From the NCBI RefSeq assembly GCF_001458255.1, contig NZ_CYSB01000009.1:1-64000 (forward strand): a DNA stretch of 64,000 nucleotides, written 5' to 3'. Every line of letters starts with the position of its first letter. Positions within the stretch are counted from its first letter, which is position 1. A program made the position numbers and the translations under genes. This document shows, one piece after another, positions 45,536 through 54,820 of this stretch. The notes under the pieces were generated by a model. That model searched no databases and was not told the origin of the DNA. It saw only the letters and a list, made by a program, of their open reading frames with translations. Source of the stretch: Thalassovita autumnalis (GTDB taxonomy: Bacteria > Pseudomonadota > Alphaproteobacteria > Rhodobacterales > Rhodobacteraceae).

Positions 45536-46459
45536 TTGCAGACAACTGTTAATGGGCCGGTGAAATTCACTGGTGTAGGACTGCATTCTGGTAAACCAGT
45601 ACGGATGACCGTACTGCCGGCAACGCCGGATCATGGCATTTGGTTCCGTCGAACCGATGTCACCGATCGGGATGCGCTTATTCCTGCCCGTTTTGACGTT
45701 GTGAACCAATCGCCCCTGTGCACCAAACTGCTGAATGAGGCCGGCACCGATGTGTCGACAGTGGAGCATATCATGGCCGCTCTGGCGGGCTGTGGCATCC
45801 ACAACGCCTTGATTGACATCGACGGTCCCGAAGTGCCGATCCTTGATGGCAGCTCGGCCCAGTTTGTGAAGGCTCTCTTGTCACGTGGTCTGCGCCAGCA
45901 GGGGGAACCGGTGCGGGTTCTGCAGATCCTGAAACCGGTTGAAGTGCGCAAGGGCGAAGCCTGGGCGCGGCTGACCCCGGCCGATGAGCTGCGGATCGAT
46001 TTCCACATCGATTTTGTCGACGCCGCGATTGGCGTTCAGGAAAAAGGCCTGCAAATGGCCAATGGCGCCTTTGTGCGTGAGTTGAGCGACAGCCGCACTT
46101 TCTGCCGCCGTTCCGATGTGGAGTGGATGCAGGCCAACGGTCTGGCCCTCGGCGGTGTGCCGGGGGAAAACGCTGTGGTGTTTGACGGTGCGCTGGTCGA
46201 AAGCGGCAAAGGTCTGCGTCACGCGGATGAGCCCGTGCGCCACAAGATGCTGGATGCCCTGGGGGATCTGGCTCTGGCAGGGGCCCCGATTCTGGGCCAT
46301 TACACCGGTTACCGCGCCGGCCATGCGATCACCAATGATCTGCTGCGGGCGCTATTTGCCCAGCCTGATGCCTATCGTCTGGTAACCTGTGATGACAGCA
46401 TGCTGGCCCGTTTGCCCGGCGTTGGCGTGCATTTGAACGAGATTCCGGCGGTCGCCTGA
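45536..46459 (+). CDS. lpxC: UDP-3-O-acyl-GlcNAc deacetylase
   Basis: Zinc hydrolase of the committed step of lipid A synthesis. The 307-residue protein has zinc ligands His78, His236 and Asp240, with catalytic Glu77 (TVEHIM) and His263 (GYRAGHAITN). These match the E. coli positions within two residues. It starts with TTG, supported by GGGGAC six bases upstream and by the family N-terminus QTTVNGPVKFTGVGLHSG. It forms its own unit between the ftsZ terminator and another terminator. Confidence 0.97.
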   Translation: MQTTVNGPVKFTGVGLHSGKPVRMTVLPATPDHGIWFRRTDVTDRDALIPARFDVVNQSPLCTKLLNEAGTDVSTVEHIMAALAGCGIHNALIDIDGPEVPILDGSSAQFVKALLSRGLRQQGEPVRVLQILKPVEVRKGEAWARLTPADELRIDFHIDFVDAAIGVQEKGLQMANGAFVRELSDSRTFCRRSDVEWMQANGLALGGVPGENAVVFDGALVESGKGLRHADEPVRHKMLDALGDLALAGAPILGHYTGYRAGHAITNDLLRALFAQPDAYRLVTCDDSMLARLPGVGVHLNEIPAVA

Positions 46460-46492
46460 TCAGGGTTTTGACACTTGTGGAAACAACGCGCA

Positions 46493-46513
46493 GGGGCACT
46501 TCGGTGCCCTTTT
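46493..46513 (+). terminator. Rho-independent terminator of lpxC
   Basis: Stem GGGCAC with GTGCCC around the TTCG tetraloop, followed by TTTTC, 34 bases after the lpxC stop. Confidence 0.85.
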
Positions 46514-46641
46514 CACGTTTCTGTACGGCTGACGGGCGAAAACCTGCCAAAGACGTTTTGCCTTGGATTATTCTGTGCTAGGACCACGGGAAGCACCGCG
46601 TTATCAATGCGGTGGAAGTCCAGACAAGGGTGAGACAGCAC

Positions 46642-47490
46642 ATGACAGGCATCGGGTCGCGTAAACGGGGGATCGCGGGTCTTCTTTTTGCTACAGCTTT
46701 GGCCGCCTGCGGGACCAACGCCGCATTGGAACGTGGTGAGGTGCCTCTGGAAAACTACACGGCCGAACAGATCTTTGGTCGGGCCGAGTTTGAGCTGGAA
46801 CGGCGCAAACCGGATCAGGCCGCCTTCTACTTCTCTGAAATTGAACGGCTTTACCCTTATTCGGAATGGGCAAAACGTGGCCTGATCATGCAGGCCTTTT
46901 CCTATCACAAAGACAAAGACTATGAGAACAGCCGCGGTGCGGCGCAGCGCTACATCGACTTCTACCCGCTGGAAGAAGACGCAGCCTATGCGCAATACCT
47001 GCTGGCGCTCAGCTATTACGATCAGATTGACGAAGTGGGTCGCGACCAAGGGGTGACCTTTGATGCGTTGCAGGCGCTGCGGGTGGTGATTGAGCGCTAT
47101 CCTGACAGCGAATATGCCCGTTCGGCGATCCTGAAATTCGACCTGGCTTTTGACCACCTGGCTGGCAAGGAAATGGAGGTCGGCCGTTATTATCTGCGCC
47201 GTGAACATTACCCTGCTGCGATCAACCGCTTCCGCGTGGTTGTTGAAGAGTTCCAAACCACCACCCACGCTGCCGAGGCGCTGCACCGTCTGGTCGAAGC
47301 CTACCTGTCCTTGGGTCTGAACGAACAGGCCCAGACAGCGGGCGCGATCCTGGGGCATAACTTCCGCTCCACCGATTGGTATGAGGACAGCTACAAGCTG
47401 CTGACCGGTCGCGGGCTGGAATTGGAAGCGGCAGGGGATGGCTGGCTGAACCAGATCTATCGTCAGACCCTGCAGGGCAAATGGCTCTGA
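46642..47490 (+). CDS. bamD: outer-membrane assembly lipoprotein BamD
   Basis: Lipoprotein of the BAM complex that inserts beta-barrel proteins into the outer membrane. The 282-residue protein has a lipobox (LAAC, lipid-bearing Cys23) and five TPR-like repeats over about 40-260, with FYFSEIERLYPYSEWAKRG typical of BamD. ATG 46642 follows AGGGTGAG by about 8 bases and gives a normal signal peptide; a start 30 bases upstream does not. recN follows after 28 bases. Confidence 0.95.
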   Translation: MTGIGSRKRGIAGLLFATALAACGTNAALERGEVPLENYTAEQIFGRAEFELERRKPDQAAFYFSEIERLYPYSEWAKRGLIMQAFSYHKDKDYENSRGAAQRYIDFYPLEEDAAYAQYLLALSYYDQIDEVGRDQGVTFDALQALRVVIERYPDSEYARSAILKFDLAFDHLAGKEMEVGRYYLRREHYPAAINRFRVVVEEFQTTTHAAEALHRLVEAYLSLGLNEQAQTAGAILGHNFRSTDWYEDSYKLLTGRGLELEAAGDGWLNQIYRQTLQGKWL

Positions 47491-47518
47491 CGCAGGTCAG
47501 ATCGGGTAGGGGCCTCTG

Positions 47519-49174
47519 ATGCTGCGCGCGCTGGAAATCCGCGACATGCTGATCATCGACCGGTTGGATCTCGACTTCCAGCCGGGACTGAACGTGCTGA
47601 CCGGGGAAACCGGGGCGGGCAAATCTATCCTGTTGGATTCGCTGGGGTTTGTCCTTGGTTGGCGGGGGCGTGCCGAATTGGTGCGCGCTGGCGCAGAACA
47701 GGGTGAGGTGGTTGCCGTCTTTGACCTGCCCGCCGATCACGCCGCCCATCAGGTGCTGGAAGAGGCCGGACTGCCCTCCGACGGGGAGGAACTGATCCTG
47801 CGCCGTGTGAACCGCAAAGATGGCCGCAAGACCGCTTGGGTCAATGACCGCCGGTGTTCGGGTGAGGTGCTGCGGCAGCTGTCAGAAACCTTGATTGAGC
47901 TGCATGGCCAGCATGATGACCGTGGCCTGCTGGATGCCAAGGGGCACCGTGGGCTGCTGGATGCCTTTGGCAGCTATGAGCGCCTGCAGGAGAAAACCCG
48001 CAGCAGCTGGCGCGCCCTGTCTGCCGCACGCCGGGATCTGGCCAAGGCCGAAGCCGCGATTGCCGAAATCCGCGCCGAAGAAGAGTTTCTGCGCCATTCG
48101 GTGGCTGAATTTGATGCGATGGATCCGCAGCCCGGCGAAGAGGCGGCGTTGGATGTGAAACGCCGCCAGATGCAGGGGGCCGAAAAGGTCCGCGAAGATG
48201 TGGCCCGCGCGTTTCAGGCGCTGTCTGGTGACGGGGCCGAGGGCGCGATGGGCGATGCCATGCGCTGGCTGGAAGATGCCGCGCAGCAGGTCGAGGGGCT
48301 GCTCGATGCGCCGATTGATGCGCTTGGCCGCGCCTTCGCCGAATTGGGCGATGCGGTACAGGGGGTTGAGGGCGCGCTGGATCAGCTGCGCTTTGACCCG
48401 CATGAGCTTGAGACCTGCGAAGAGCGCCTGTTTGCCATGCGCGGTCTGGCCCGCAAACACAGCATCGTGCCGGATGATCTGGCCAAATTTGGCGAAGATC
48501 TGCGCCTGCGCTTGAAAACCCTGGATCAGGGGGAGGGCGATCTGGCCGATCTGACCGTCGCCGTGAAAGAGGCCGAGGCCGCTTATGACAGCGCCGCCAC
48601 CGCCCTGACCGAGGCCCGCAAGACAGCCGCCGCCAAGCTGGACAAGGCCGTTTCTGCTGAACTGGCGCCCTTGAAGATGGAGCGCGCGGAGTTCTGCACC
48701 GGTGTGGATCTGGGCGACCCCGGTCCTGAGGGACGCGATGAGGTGGCCTTTACCGTGGCCACCAATCCCGGCGCACCCGCGGGCCCCTTGGGCAAGATTG
48801 CCTCGGGCGGTGAACTCAGCCGTTTCCTGCTGGCTTTGAAGGTCTGCCTCAGTCAGACCCAATCGGGCATCACCATGATCTTTGATGAGATTGACCGCGG
48901 CGTTGGCGGCGCAACCGCAGATGCTGTGGGCCGTCGTCTGTCCGCGCTGTCTGAGGGCGGTCAGGTTCTGGTCGTGACCCATTCGCCGCAGGTGGCCGCC
49001 CTTGGCGCGCATCACTGGCGGGTGGAAAAGCGGGTTGAAAACAACGTCACCACCTCACGCGTTGTGCCTTTGGATGATAATGAGCGGGTCGATGAGATTG
49101 CGCGTATGGTTTCCGGTGATCGCATCACCGAGGAAGCCCGCGCCGCAGCGAAATCCCTGCTGGCCGCGCGCTAG
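47519..49174 (+). CDS. recN: DNA repair protein RecN
   Basis: SMC-like ATPase for double-strand break repair. The 551-residue protein has Walker A TGETGAGKS near 28-36, long coiled-coil parts (about 150-380), the ABC signature ASGGELSRFLLALK, Walker B IFDEIDRGVGG, and the D/H-loop VVTHSPQVAALG. Placement after bamD is common in alphaproteobacteria; they are probably co-transcribed. Confidence 0.96.
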   Translation: MLRALEIRDMLIIDRLDLDFQPGLNVLTGETGAGKSILLDSLGFVLGWRGRAELVRAGAEQGEVVAVFDLPADHAAHQVLEEAGLPSDGEELILRRVNRKDGRKTAWVNDRRCSGEVLRQLSETLIELHGQHDDRGLLDAKGHRGLLDAFGSYERLQEKTRSSWRALSAARRDLAKAEAAIAEIRAEEEFLRHSVAEFDAMDPQPGEEAALDVKRRQMQGAEKVREDVARAFQALSGDGAEGAMGDAMRWLEDAAQQVEGLLDAPIDALGRAFAELGDAVQGVEGALDQLRFDPHELETCEERLFAMRGLARKHSIVPDDLAKFGEDLRLRLKTLDQGEGDLADLTVAVKEAEAAYDSAATALTEARKTAAAKLDKAVSAELAPLKMERAEFCTGVDLGDPGPEGRDEVAFTVATNPGAPAGPLGKIASGGELSRFLLALKVCLSQTQSGITMIFDEIDRGVGGATADAVGRRLSALSEGGQVLVVTHSPQVAALGAHHWRVEKRVENNVTTSRVVPLDDNERVDEIARMVSGDRITEEARAAAKSLLAAR

Positions 49175-49182
49175 GCGCATGT

Positions 49183-49217
49183 GCAGGGCCGGATCCGGCC
49201 CTGCTGAGCACCTTTTT
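49183..49217 (+). terminator. probable terminator of recN
   Basis: A long perfect palindrome (GCAGGGCCGGA and its complement) lies 8 bases after the recN stop, with five T following after 8 further bases. The gap to the T run is longer than usual. Confidence 0.55.
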
Positions 49218-49221
49218 CAGG

Positions 49222-50595
49222 TCAGTTGCCCCGCACCAGCTTGCCGGGGTTCATCAGGTTCTGCGGGTCCAGCGCCTGTTTGATATCCCCCATCACATCC
49301 CATCCGGCGCCATGTTCGGCCTGCATGTACTTCTTCTTGCCCAGGCCGATGCCATGTTCGCCGGTGGCGGTGCCGCCAAGCGCCAGTGCCCGTTCGACCA
49401 TGCGGTGCGACAGATCATTGGCCGCCTGAACCTCCGCCTCATTGGCTTCATCAAACAGCAGGATCGCGTGGAAGTTGCCGTCGCCAACATGGCCCAGGAT
49501 CGGTCCTTCGATGGGCGAGGCCGCGATATCAGCGCGGGTCTGCTCCACCGCCTCCGCCAGGTTTGAGATCGGCACGCAGATGTCGGTGACCAGCGCCTTG
49601 CAGCCCTGCCGGGATTGCACAATCGCCCAATAGGCATGATGGCGCATGGTCCAGAGCGCTTTGCGCTCCTCCGGCTTCTTGGCCCATTCAAAGCCTTTTG
49701 CGCCAAACTCCTCAACCACTTCACCGAAAAGCGTTGCCTGCTCTTCCACTGCAGAGTCCGAGCCGTTGAATTCGATCAACAGATGCGGGCAAAGCGGCAG
49801 ATCCATTTTGGAATAAGCATTCACCGCGGCCACGGTCGCTGCATCCACAAATTCGATCCGCGCCATGGGGATGCCCATCTGGATGGTCATCTGCACCGCG
49901 CTGACCGCCGCCTCAATATCGTCAAAGGCACAGACGGCTGAGGTCACTGCCTCAGGCTGGCCATGCAAGCGCAGGGTCAGGGCGGTGATCAGGCCCAGCG
50001 TGCCCTCCGCGCCCACAAACAGCGCGGTCAGATCGTAGCCGGCCGAGGATTTGCGCGCCCGCGTGCCTGTCTGAATGATGCGCCCATCGGCCAGCACCAC
50101 CTCCAGCCCCAGAACATTGTCACGCATGGTGCCATAGCGCACCGCCGTGGTGCCGCTGGCCCGGGTTGAGGCCATGCCACCGATTGAAGCATTGGCGCCG
50201 GGATCCACCGGGAACATCAACCCGGTGGCGCGCAGCTCCTCGTTCAGCACTTCGCGAGTGATGCCGGGCTGGACGGTCACATCCATATCCTCAGCCCCGA
50301 CATGCAGCACCGCCGCCATATCGCGGAAATCCACAACCACGCCGCCCTGAACCGCCAATGTCTGCCCCTCCAGCGAGGTGCCAGCGCCAAAGCCCACCAC
50401 CGGGCAGTGGTGACGGGCGCAGATCTTGACGATCGCGCTCACCTCTTCGGTGTTTGCCGGATAGGCCACCGCATCGGGCGGTGTCAGGGCAAAATGCGTC
50501 TCAGAGGTGCCATGTTGATCAAGATCAGACTTGGAGCGGCTAAGCCGTTGTCCTAGAAGGGTAGAAAGCTCTTCGATTGCCGCGTTTATCGACAT
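49222..50595 (-). CDS. FAD-linked 2-hydroxy-acid dehydrogenase (GlcD/D-lactate type)
   Basis: A 457-residue flavoprotein of the vanillyl-alcohol-oxidase fold. The N-terminal FAD domain has VGFGAGTSLEGQ and PVDPGANASIGGM; the C-terminal domain has GHVGDGNFHA and a GTATGEHGIGLGKK end. This is the pattern of cytochrome-linked D-lactate dehydrogenases and of GlcD. No GlcE or GlcF gene lies nearby, which favours the D-lactate form. GGAGGACCCC precedes the ATG. It is divergent from the ClC gene. Confidence 0.9.
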   Translation of the reverse strand: MSINAAIEELSTLLGQRLSRSKSDLDQHGTSETHFALTPPDAVAYPANTEEVSAIVKICARHHCPVVGFGAGTSLEGQTLAVQGGVVVDFRDMAAVLHVGAEDMDVTVQPGITREVLNEELRATGLMFPVDPGANASIGGMASTRASGTTAVRYGTMRDNVLGLEVVLADGRIIQTGTRARKSSAGYDLTALFVGAEGTLGLITALTLRLHGQPEAVTSAVCAFDDIEAAVSAVQMTIQMGIPMARIEFVDAATVAAVNAYSKMDLPLCPHLLIEFNGSDSAVEEQATLFGEVVEEFGAKGFEWAKKPEERKALWTMRHHAYWAIVQSRQGCKALVTDICVPISNLAEAVEQTRADIAASPIEGPILGHVGDGNFHAILLFDEANEAEVQAANDLSHRMVERALALGGTATGEHGIGLGKKKYMQAEHGAGWDVMGDIKQALDPQNLMNPGKLVRGN

Positions 50596-50730
50596 GGGGT
50601 CCTCCGTCTTATTTGGGGCATCCTGCGCGCTCCGGCGTATCCCGCCGTGGCCGCAACGCCCTGAATTGCGCGCACCCTATGCGATCCGGCAAGGAGGAGC
50701 CAGAGACAGGCCCTGCGGCAGGAGATCACA

Positions 50731-52419
50731 TTGTCCAATGGCATGCGCACCCACCTGATCCGGCTGACCCGGGATTGGCTGCACTCCTTTGTGGAGGCCT
50801 ATCAGCTGATGCGCCGTCAGGGGCCCTCGCAGGTGCAGTTCTGGCTGATCGCTGCGGCCATCGGTACCGGTGCAGGGTTTGCCGCCTTAGGCTTTCGCAA
50901 AGGGATCGAAAGCCTGCAGGCTTTCCTCTATGGCACTGATGATGTGGCGCGGCTTCATAGCTTTGCCGAAACCCTGCCGTGGTACTGGATCCTGCTCTTG
51001 CCCATTGTGGGCGGGTTTCTGACTGGTTGGATCCTGCACCTTTTTACGCCGGACGGGCGGGTGCGTTCGGTGGCCGATGTGATCGAAGGCTCGGCCATGC
51101 ACAACGGGCGTGTGGAATATAAGGCCGGCTTTGCCTCGGCCTTTGCCTCGCTGATCACGCTGTCCTCGGGGGGCTCAACGGGGCGCGAGGGCCCGGTGGT
51201 GCATATGGCGGGCATGATTGCCTCACGTGTCAGCGATGAGATCCGCGCCGATGGCATCACTGGCCGTGACCTCTTGGGCTGCGCCGTGGCGGCGGCGGTT
51301 TCGGCCTCTTTCAACGCGCCCATTGCCGGGGCGCTTTTTGCGCTTGAGGTGGTGCTGCGCCATTTTGCGGTGCATGCCTTTGCCCCGATTGTGATCGCCT
51401 CAGTCGCGGGCACCATCATCAACCGGCTGGAATATGGCGGCGTGACTGAGTTTTTGCTGCCCAAAGCCAATGTGTTGGAATTCTACATCGAGCTGCCCGC
51501 CTTTATCCTTTTGGGTCTGCTCTGCGGTCTGGTGGCAACGGTGCTGATGCGCTCGGTCTTTTATGCCGAGGATTTTGGCAACCTCGTGCAACAACGCACT
51601 GGCATGCCCCGCTGGCTACGGCCGACGATTGCAGGGGCGCTTCTGGGCCTTCTGGCTATCGCCTTTCCCCATATCATTGGGGTGGGCTATGAAACCACTT
51701 CGGCAACGCTGACCGGGCAGATCCTGCTGTGGCAGGCGGTGCTTTTTGCGGTGATCAAGGTGATTGCCGTGGCGATCACCATGGCGGGGCGTATGGGTGG
51801 CGGCATGTTCTCCCCCTCACTGATGATCGGGGCGCTCACGGGGCTGGCCTTCGGATTGGTGGCAACCAGCGTCTTCCCTGAGGTTTCCGGCGCCCATACT
51901 CTATACGCCTTGGCTGGCATGGGGGCGGTGGCCGCCGCCGTTCTGGGCGCGCCGATTTCCACTACGATGATTGTGTTTGAGCTGACCGGCGACTGGCAGA
52001 CCGGTCTGGCGGTGATGGTGGCGGTGTCCCTCTCGACCGCTTTGGCGTCCCGTCTGGTGGACCGCTCCTTCTTCCTGACCCAGCTGGAGCGGCGCGGCGC
52101 CTGTGTGGCAGCGGGACCGCAGGCCTATCTGCTGGCGATGTTCCGCGCCGCCTCGGTGATGCGCGCGCCCGGCGATCCCGGCGCGGCGGATCCGGTGCGC
52201 TGCGCCGAAATGGTTGAGGATGGTATCTTCCTGACGCCTGAGGCCACCCTGCAAGAGGCGATGCCGCTGTTTGACAAGGCCGGCGTGCCCTTCATCCCCG
52301 TTGTGGGTGACGCAGAGGAGGATGGCCAGCGCCCGGTCCATGGTGCATTGTTCCATGTGGATGCGCTGAAAACCTACAACCGTGCGCTGGCGGCCACCGC
52401 GGCTGAGGAACACAGCTGA
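50731..52419 (+). CDS. ClC-family chloride channel/antiporter with CBS region
   Basis: A 562-residue ClC protein with about 16 membrane segments up to residue 450 and a partial CBS-like cytoplasmic part. The gating glutamate lies in GGSTGREGP (about 147-155), and the GGGMFSPSL motif forms part of the filter. The first filter motif GSGIP is not seen; PDGRVRSVADVIEG stands in its place, so ion choice may differ from classical chloride/proton exchangers. TTG start supported by AGGAG 6 bases upstream. Confidence 0.9.
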   Translation: MSNGMRTHLIRLTRDWLHSFVEAYQLMRRQGPSQVQFWLIAAAIGTGAGFAALGFRKGIESLQAFLYGTDDVARLHSFAETLPWYWILLLPIVGGFLTGWILHLFTPDGRVRSVADVIEGSAMHNGRVEYKAGFASAFASLITLSSGGSTGREGPVVHMAGMIASRVSDEIRADGITGRDLLGCAVAAAVSASFNAPIAGALFALEVVLRHFAVHAFAPIVIASVAGTIINRLEYGGVTEFLLPKANVLEFYIELPAFILLGLLCGLVATVLMRSVFYAEDFGNLVQQRTGMPRWLRPTIAGALLGLLAIAFPHIIGVGYETTSATLTGQILLWQAVLFAVIKVIAVAITMAGRMGGGMFSPSLMIGALTGLAFGLVATSVFPEVSGAHTLYALAGMGAVAAAVLGAPISTTMIVFELTGDWQTGLAVMVAVSLSTALASRLVDRSFFLTQLERRGACVAAGPQAYLLAMFRAASVMRAPGDPGAADPVRCAEMVEDGIFLTPEATLQEAMPLFDKAGVPFIPVVGDAEEDGQRPVHGALFHVDALKTYNRALAATAAEEHS

Positions 52420-52483
52420 GCGCTTTCAATGATCTGAAAATACTCACGTCGCAGACATCTCGGCAGCCACAACGCTCGCGCGG

Positions 52484-52951
52484 TCAAAACACCGGTCGCG
52501 TCAGCATCAACCACAAGATCGCCAGAACGGCAAAAAACGCCGGAAACCCGCAGGCAAACCAGATCCGGTAAAGCCGCTGGTAACGCGCCGGCAGGGCGGT
52601 ATTGTCGGCAACAGCCTGTCGGGCCAGATCGCGCATCTTGATCTGGATCCAGACCACCGGCAGCCAGAACATCCCGACAAACACATAAAGCACCAGCGAC
52701 AGCACCACCCAGGGCTCCATCAGGTCATAGCCAACCTCACGGATCAGCAGATAGCCGGTGATCGGCTGGAAAAGGGCCGCCGTGGCGGTAAAGACCGTGT
52801 CGGCCAGCACAACGATACCGGCAACATGGGCGATCAAGCGCGGCTCCTGTGTGCGGTGTGAGATGACCATGAAAAACGCAATGCCCGCGCCGGTGCCCAA
52901 GAGGACGCTCGCGCCGATCACATGCAGGAAGCGCAACAGCTCATAGCTCAT
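52484..52951 (-). CDS. DUF2269 membrane protein
   Basis: A 155-residue protein with four membrane helices (about 5-28, 44-66, 80-100 and 130-150), matching the DUF2269 family. The stretch LHVIGASVLLGTGAGIAFFM is typical of its N-terminus. Function unknown. ATG 52951 follows GGAGG at 7 bases and overlaps the SDR gene stop by 4 bases, so the two are translationally coupled. Confidence 0.83.
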   Translation of the reverse strand: MSYELLRFLHVIGASVLLGTGAGIAFFMVISHRTQEPRLIAHVAGIVVLADTVFTATAALFQPITGYLLIREVGYDLMEPWVVLSLVLYVFVGMFWLPVVWIQIKMRDLARQAVADNTALPARYQRLYRIWFACGFPAFFAVLAILWLMLTRPVF

Positions 52952-54264
52952 CGCGTGTCCTCCAGCGCCAATGGGATCAGTGCCAGCACTGCGGCGGGCA
53001 GGGTTTTCACAAACGGCCCCAGCGGATCTGCCCAAAGGTCGGGCGCCACCAGCGTGCCAGCGCCCAGATACCCCAATGTGACCGCGATCATGCCGAGGCA
53101 GGCAGGCCGCAGTCCCCGTCGCCACAGCACCATGAGGCCAAGCGCCAGATCCAGAAAGATACCAGCCGCCACCGCCACGGTGGCCAGTCCGGCGCTGCCG
53201 CCGCGGGAGGTCAAAACCTCAACCGCGGCAGGGAACTGCGCCAGACCGATTAGGCCAGAGGCCAGCCAAAACAGCGACAGCGTTGCAATCACCAGCGGGA
53301 ACAGCAGAAAGAGGCGTGAAAACCAGCGTTCCTGCACCGTTGTGGGCAGATCTGACAATGTATCGTTCAACGCGCGGCAGGGTCGGCCACCGGCGGCCAG
53401 CCAGTGGGTAGGATCCCCGGTGATCCCATCCGACAGTGCGGTAAGCGCCGTGCTGCGCAGCGGCGAGCGCCAGCCAAACAGACCCAGCAGATCAGCCCCT
53501 TTCCCCACCAGTGACAGCATAAATCCGGGTAGCGGCAGGGACAGCCCTGGCGCCGGCAGGCCTTGCCAGTGGCGCAAATCGCGGATCAGTTCAGGGAAGG
53601 GGCGGGCCTCGGCCTCGGTCAGGTCGGCGATGGTGCCTGCGGCGATATCGCCTTTGGCCGCCGTGACAATGGCCGCTGTCAGATCGCTCAGCGCGATGGT
53701 TTGAACCGGCGTATCCTCTAGTATTCGCCAGTCGATCAAGGGCAAAGCCGCCACCGCGCGCAATAGGGCGGTGCCCCCATAGGCCGCCGCACCGATCACC
53801 AATGTTGGGCGTAGGATCACATGGTCGATGCCGGCCGCAACGATCGCCGCGTCCCCCCGCGCTTTGGTGCGGAAAAAGGCGGTGCTGGCCTCCTCGGACA
53901 CACCCGCGGCAGAGATTTGGATCAACCGCGTGTCGCTGCCGACAAGCGCCGCGCTTAACCGTGCAGGCAACGTGGTGTGGATCGCCGCCAGATCGGTGCC
54001 GCCACCGTCTTGCAACGCCCCGGCAGCGTTTACCACCACATCCACATCTGCACAAAGCGCCTGCCAGTCTGTGGTGCTGAGCGTTGTGACATCGGCAAAA
54101 TGCCATCTGGCCTGTGGCAAAACACGACGGGCGGCCGTTTCCGACCGCCCGACGCCTGTGACCTCAAAGCCCGCTGCCATCAGCGCCCGCATCGCGGCGG
54201 CACCGATCAACCCGTAGCCGCCCAGAACCAGGGCACGCGGTGGGGTGGGGGCAGGGGCAGTCAT
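52948..54264 (-). CDS. SDR/NAD(P)-binding protein fused to a DoxX-like membrane domain
   Basis: A 438-residue two-part protein. Residues 1-290 form an atypical extended SDR (epimerase-like) domain with ALVLGGYGLIGAAA as nucleotide site. Residues 305-435 hold four membrane helices resembling DoxX-like domains. Such fusions occur in proteobacteria without a proven substrate. It is coupled to the DUF2269 gene downstream, suggesting a joint membrane redox role, which is inference. No good ribosome site precedes its ATG. Confidence 0.8.
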   Translation of the reverse strand: MTAPAPTPPRALVLGGYGLIGAAAMRALMAAGFEVTGVGRSETAARRVLPQARWHFADVTTLSTTDWQALCADVDVVVNAAGALQDGGGTDLAAIHTTLPARLSAALVGSDTRLIQISAAGVSEEASTAFFRTKARGDAAIVAAGIDHVILRPTLVIGAAAYGGTALLRAVAALPLIDWRILEDTPVQTIALSDLTAAIVTAAKGDIAAGTIADLTEAEARPFPELIRDLRHWQGLPAPGLSLPLPGFMLSLVGKGADLLGLFGWRSPLRSTALTALSDGITGDPTHWLAAGGRPCRALNDTLSDLPTTVQERWFSRLFLLFPLVIATLSLFWLASGLIGLAQFPAAVEVLTSRGGSAGLATVAVAAGIFLDLALGLMVLWRRGLRPACLGMIAVTLGYLGAGTLVAPDLWADPLGPFVKTLPAAVLALIPLALEDTR

Positions 54265-54279
54265 CTAAAGTGCTGTGGC

Positions 54280-54621
54280 TCAGATCCGTTCGACGGCCAG
54301 CGTGTCACTGACGTAGAAGCCCAGGTGATCCTTGATCCGGGCGACGGGGTCATGCGGGGTTTCATAAGACCAGGCCGCATTTTCCAGCGTGGTCGATTTG
54401 GTCACGATGGAGAAATAGCTGGCATCCCCTTTGTGCGGGCAATGGGTGCTGTGATCGGTGGCATCAAGGAAAGCCATGGCAATGTCTTCACGTGGGAAGT
54501 AGATCACCGGCGCCAGTGCGCCCTCAGTCAGTTCCAGAGCGTTTTGGCTTTCGCCCAAAACGGCGCCGCCTGCACGGACAACCCAGGTGCCTTCGGCTTT
54601 GCGGATGGTGATATCGGTCAT
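54280..54621 (-). CDS. DUF427 domain protein
   Basis: A 113-residue single-domain protein of the DUF427 family, beta-rich, with VIYFPREDI, DHSTHCPHKGDASYFSI and the ENAAWSYETP stretch that mark the family. Function unknown. ATG 54621 follows GGGGAGAAG; the longer frame adds 34 residues without resemblance. It lies 15 bases upstream of the SDR-DoxX gene on the same strand and is probably in the same operon. Confidence 0.88.
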   Translation of the reverse strand: MTDITIRKAEGTWVVRAGGAVLGESQNALELTEGALAPVIYFPREDIAMAFLDATDHSTHCPHKGDASYFSIVTKSTTLENAAWSYETPHDPVARIKDHLGFYVSDTLAVERI

Positions 54622-54820
54622 GGTCTTCTCCCCTCGTTTCTTGTTCGCTTCGCTTTGCATGGCGATTGTTACATCAATATGTCGGCCCCTGCCGCCTGAG
54701 GGCGACGGAACGCGACGTTCCATTGACGTGAACAGTCACACCTGCGGGCCTCTCCCAAGGCCAGACATGCGCGGGGGGCCGATCAGCGGCCCCCGGTATC
54801 CACTCCTGGCTGATCTTTTC

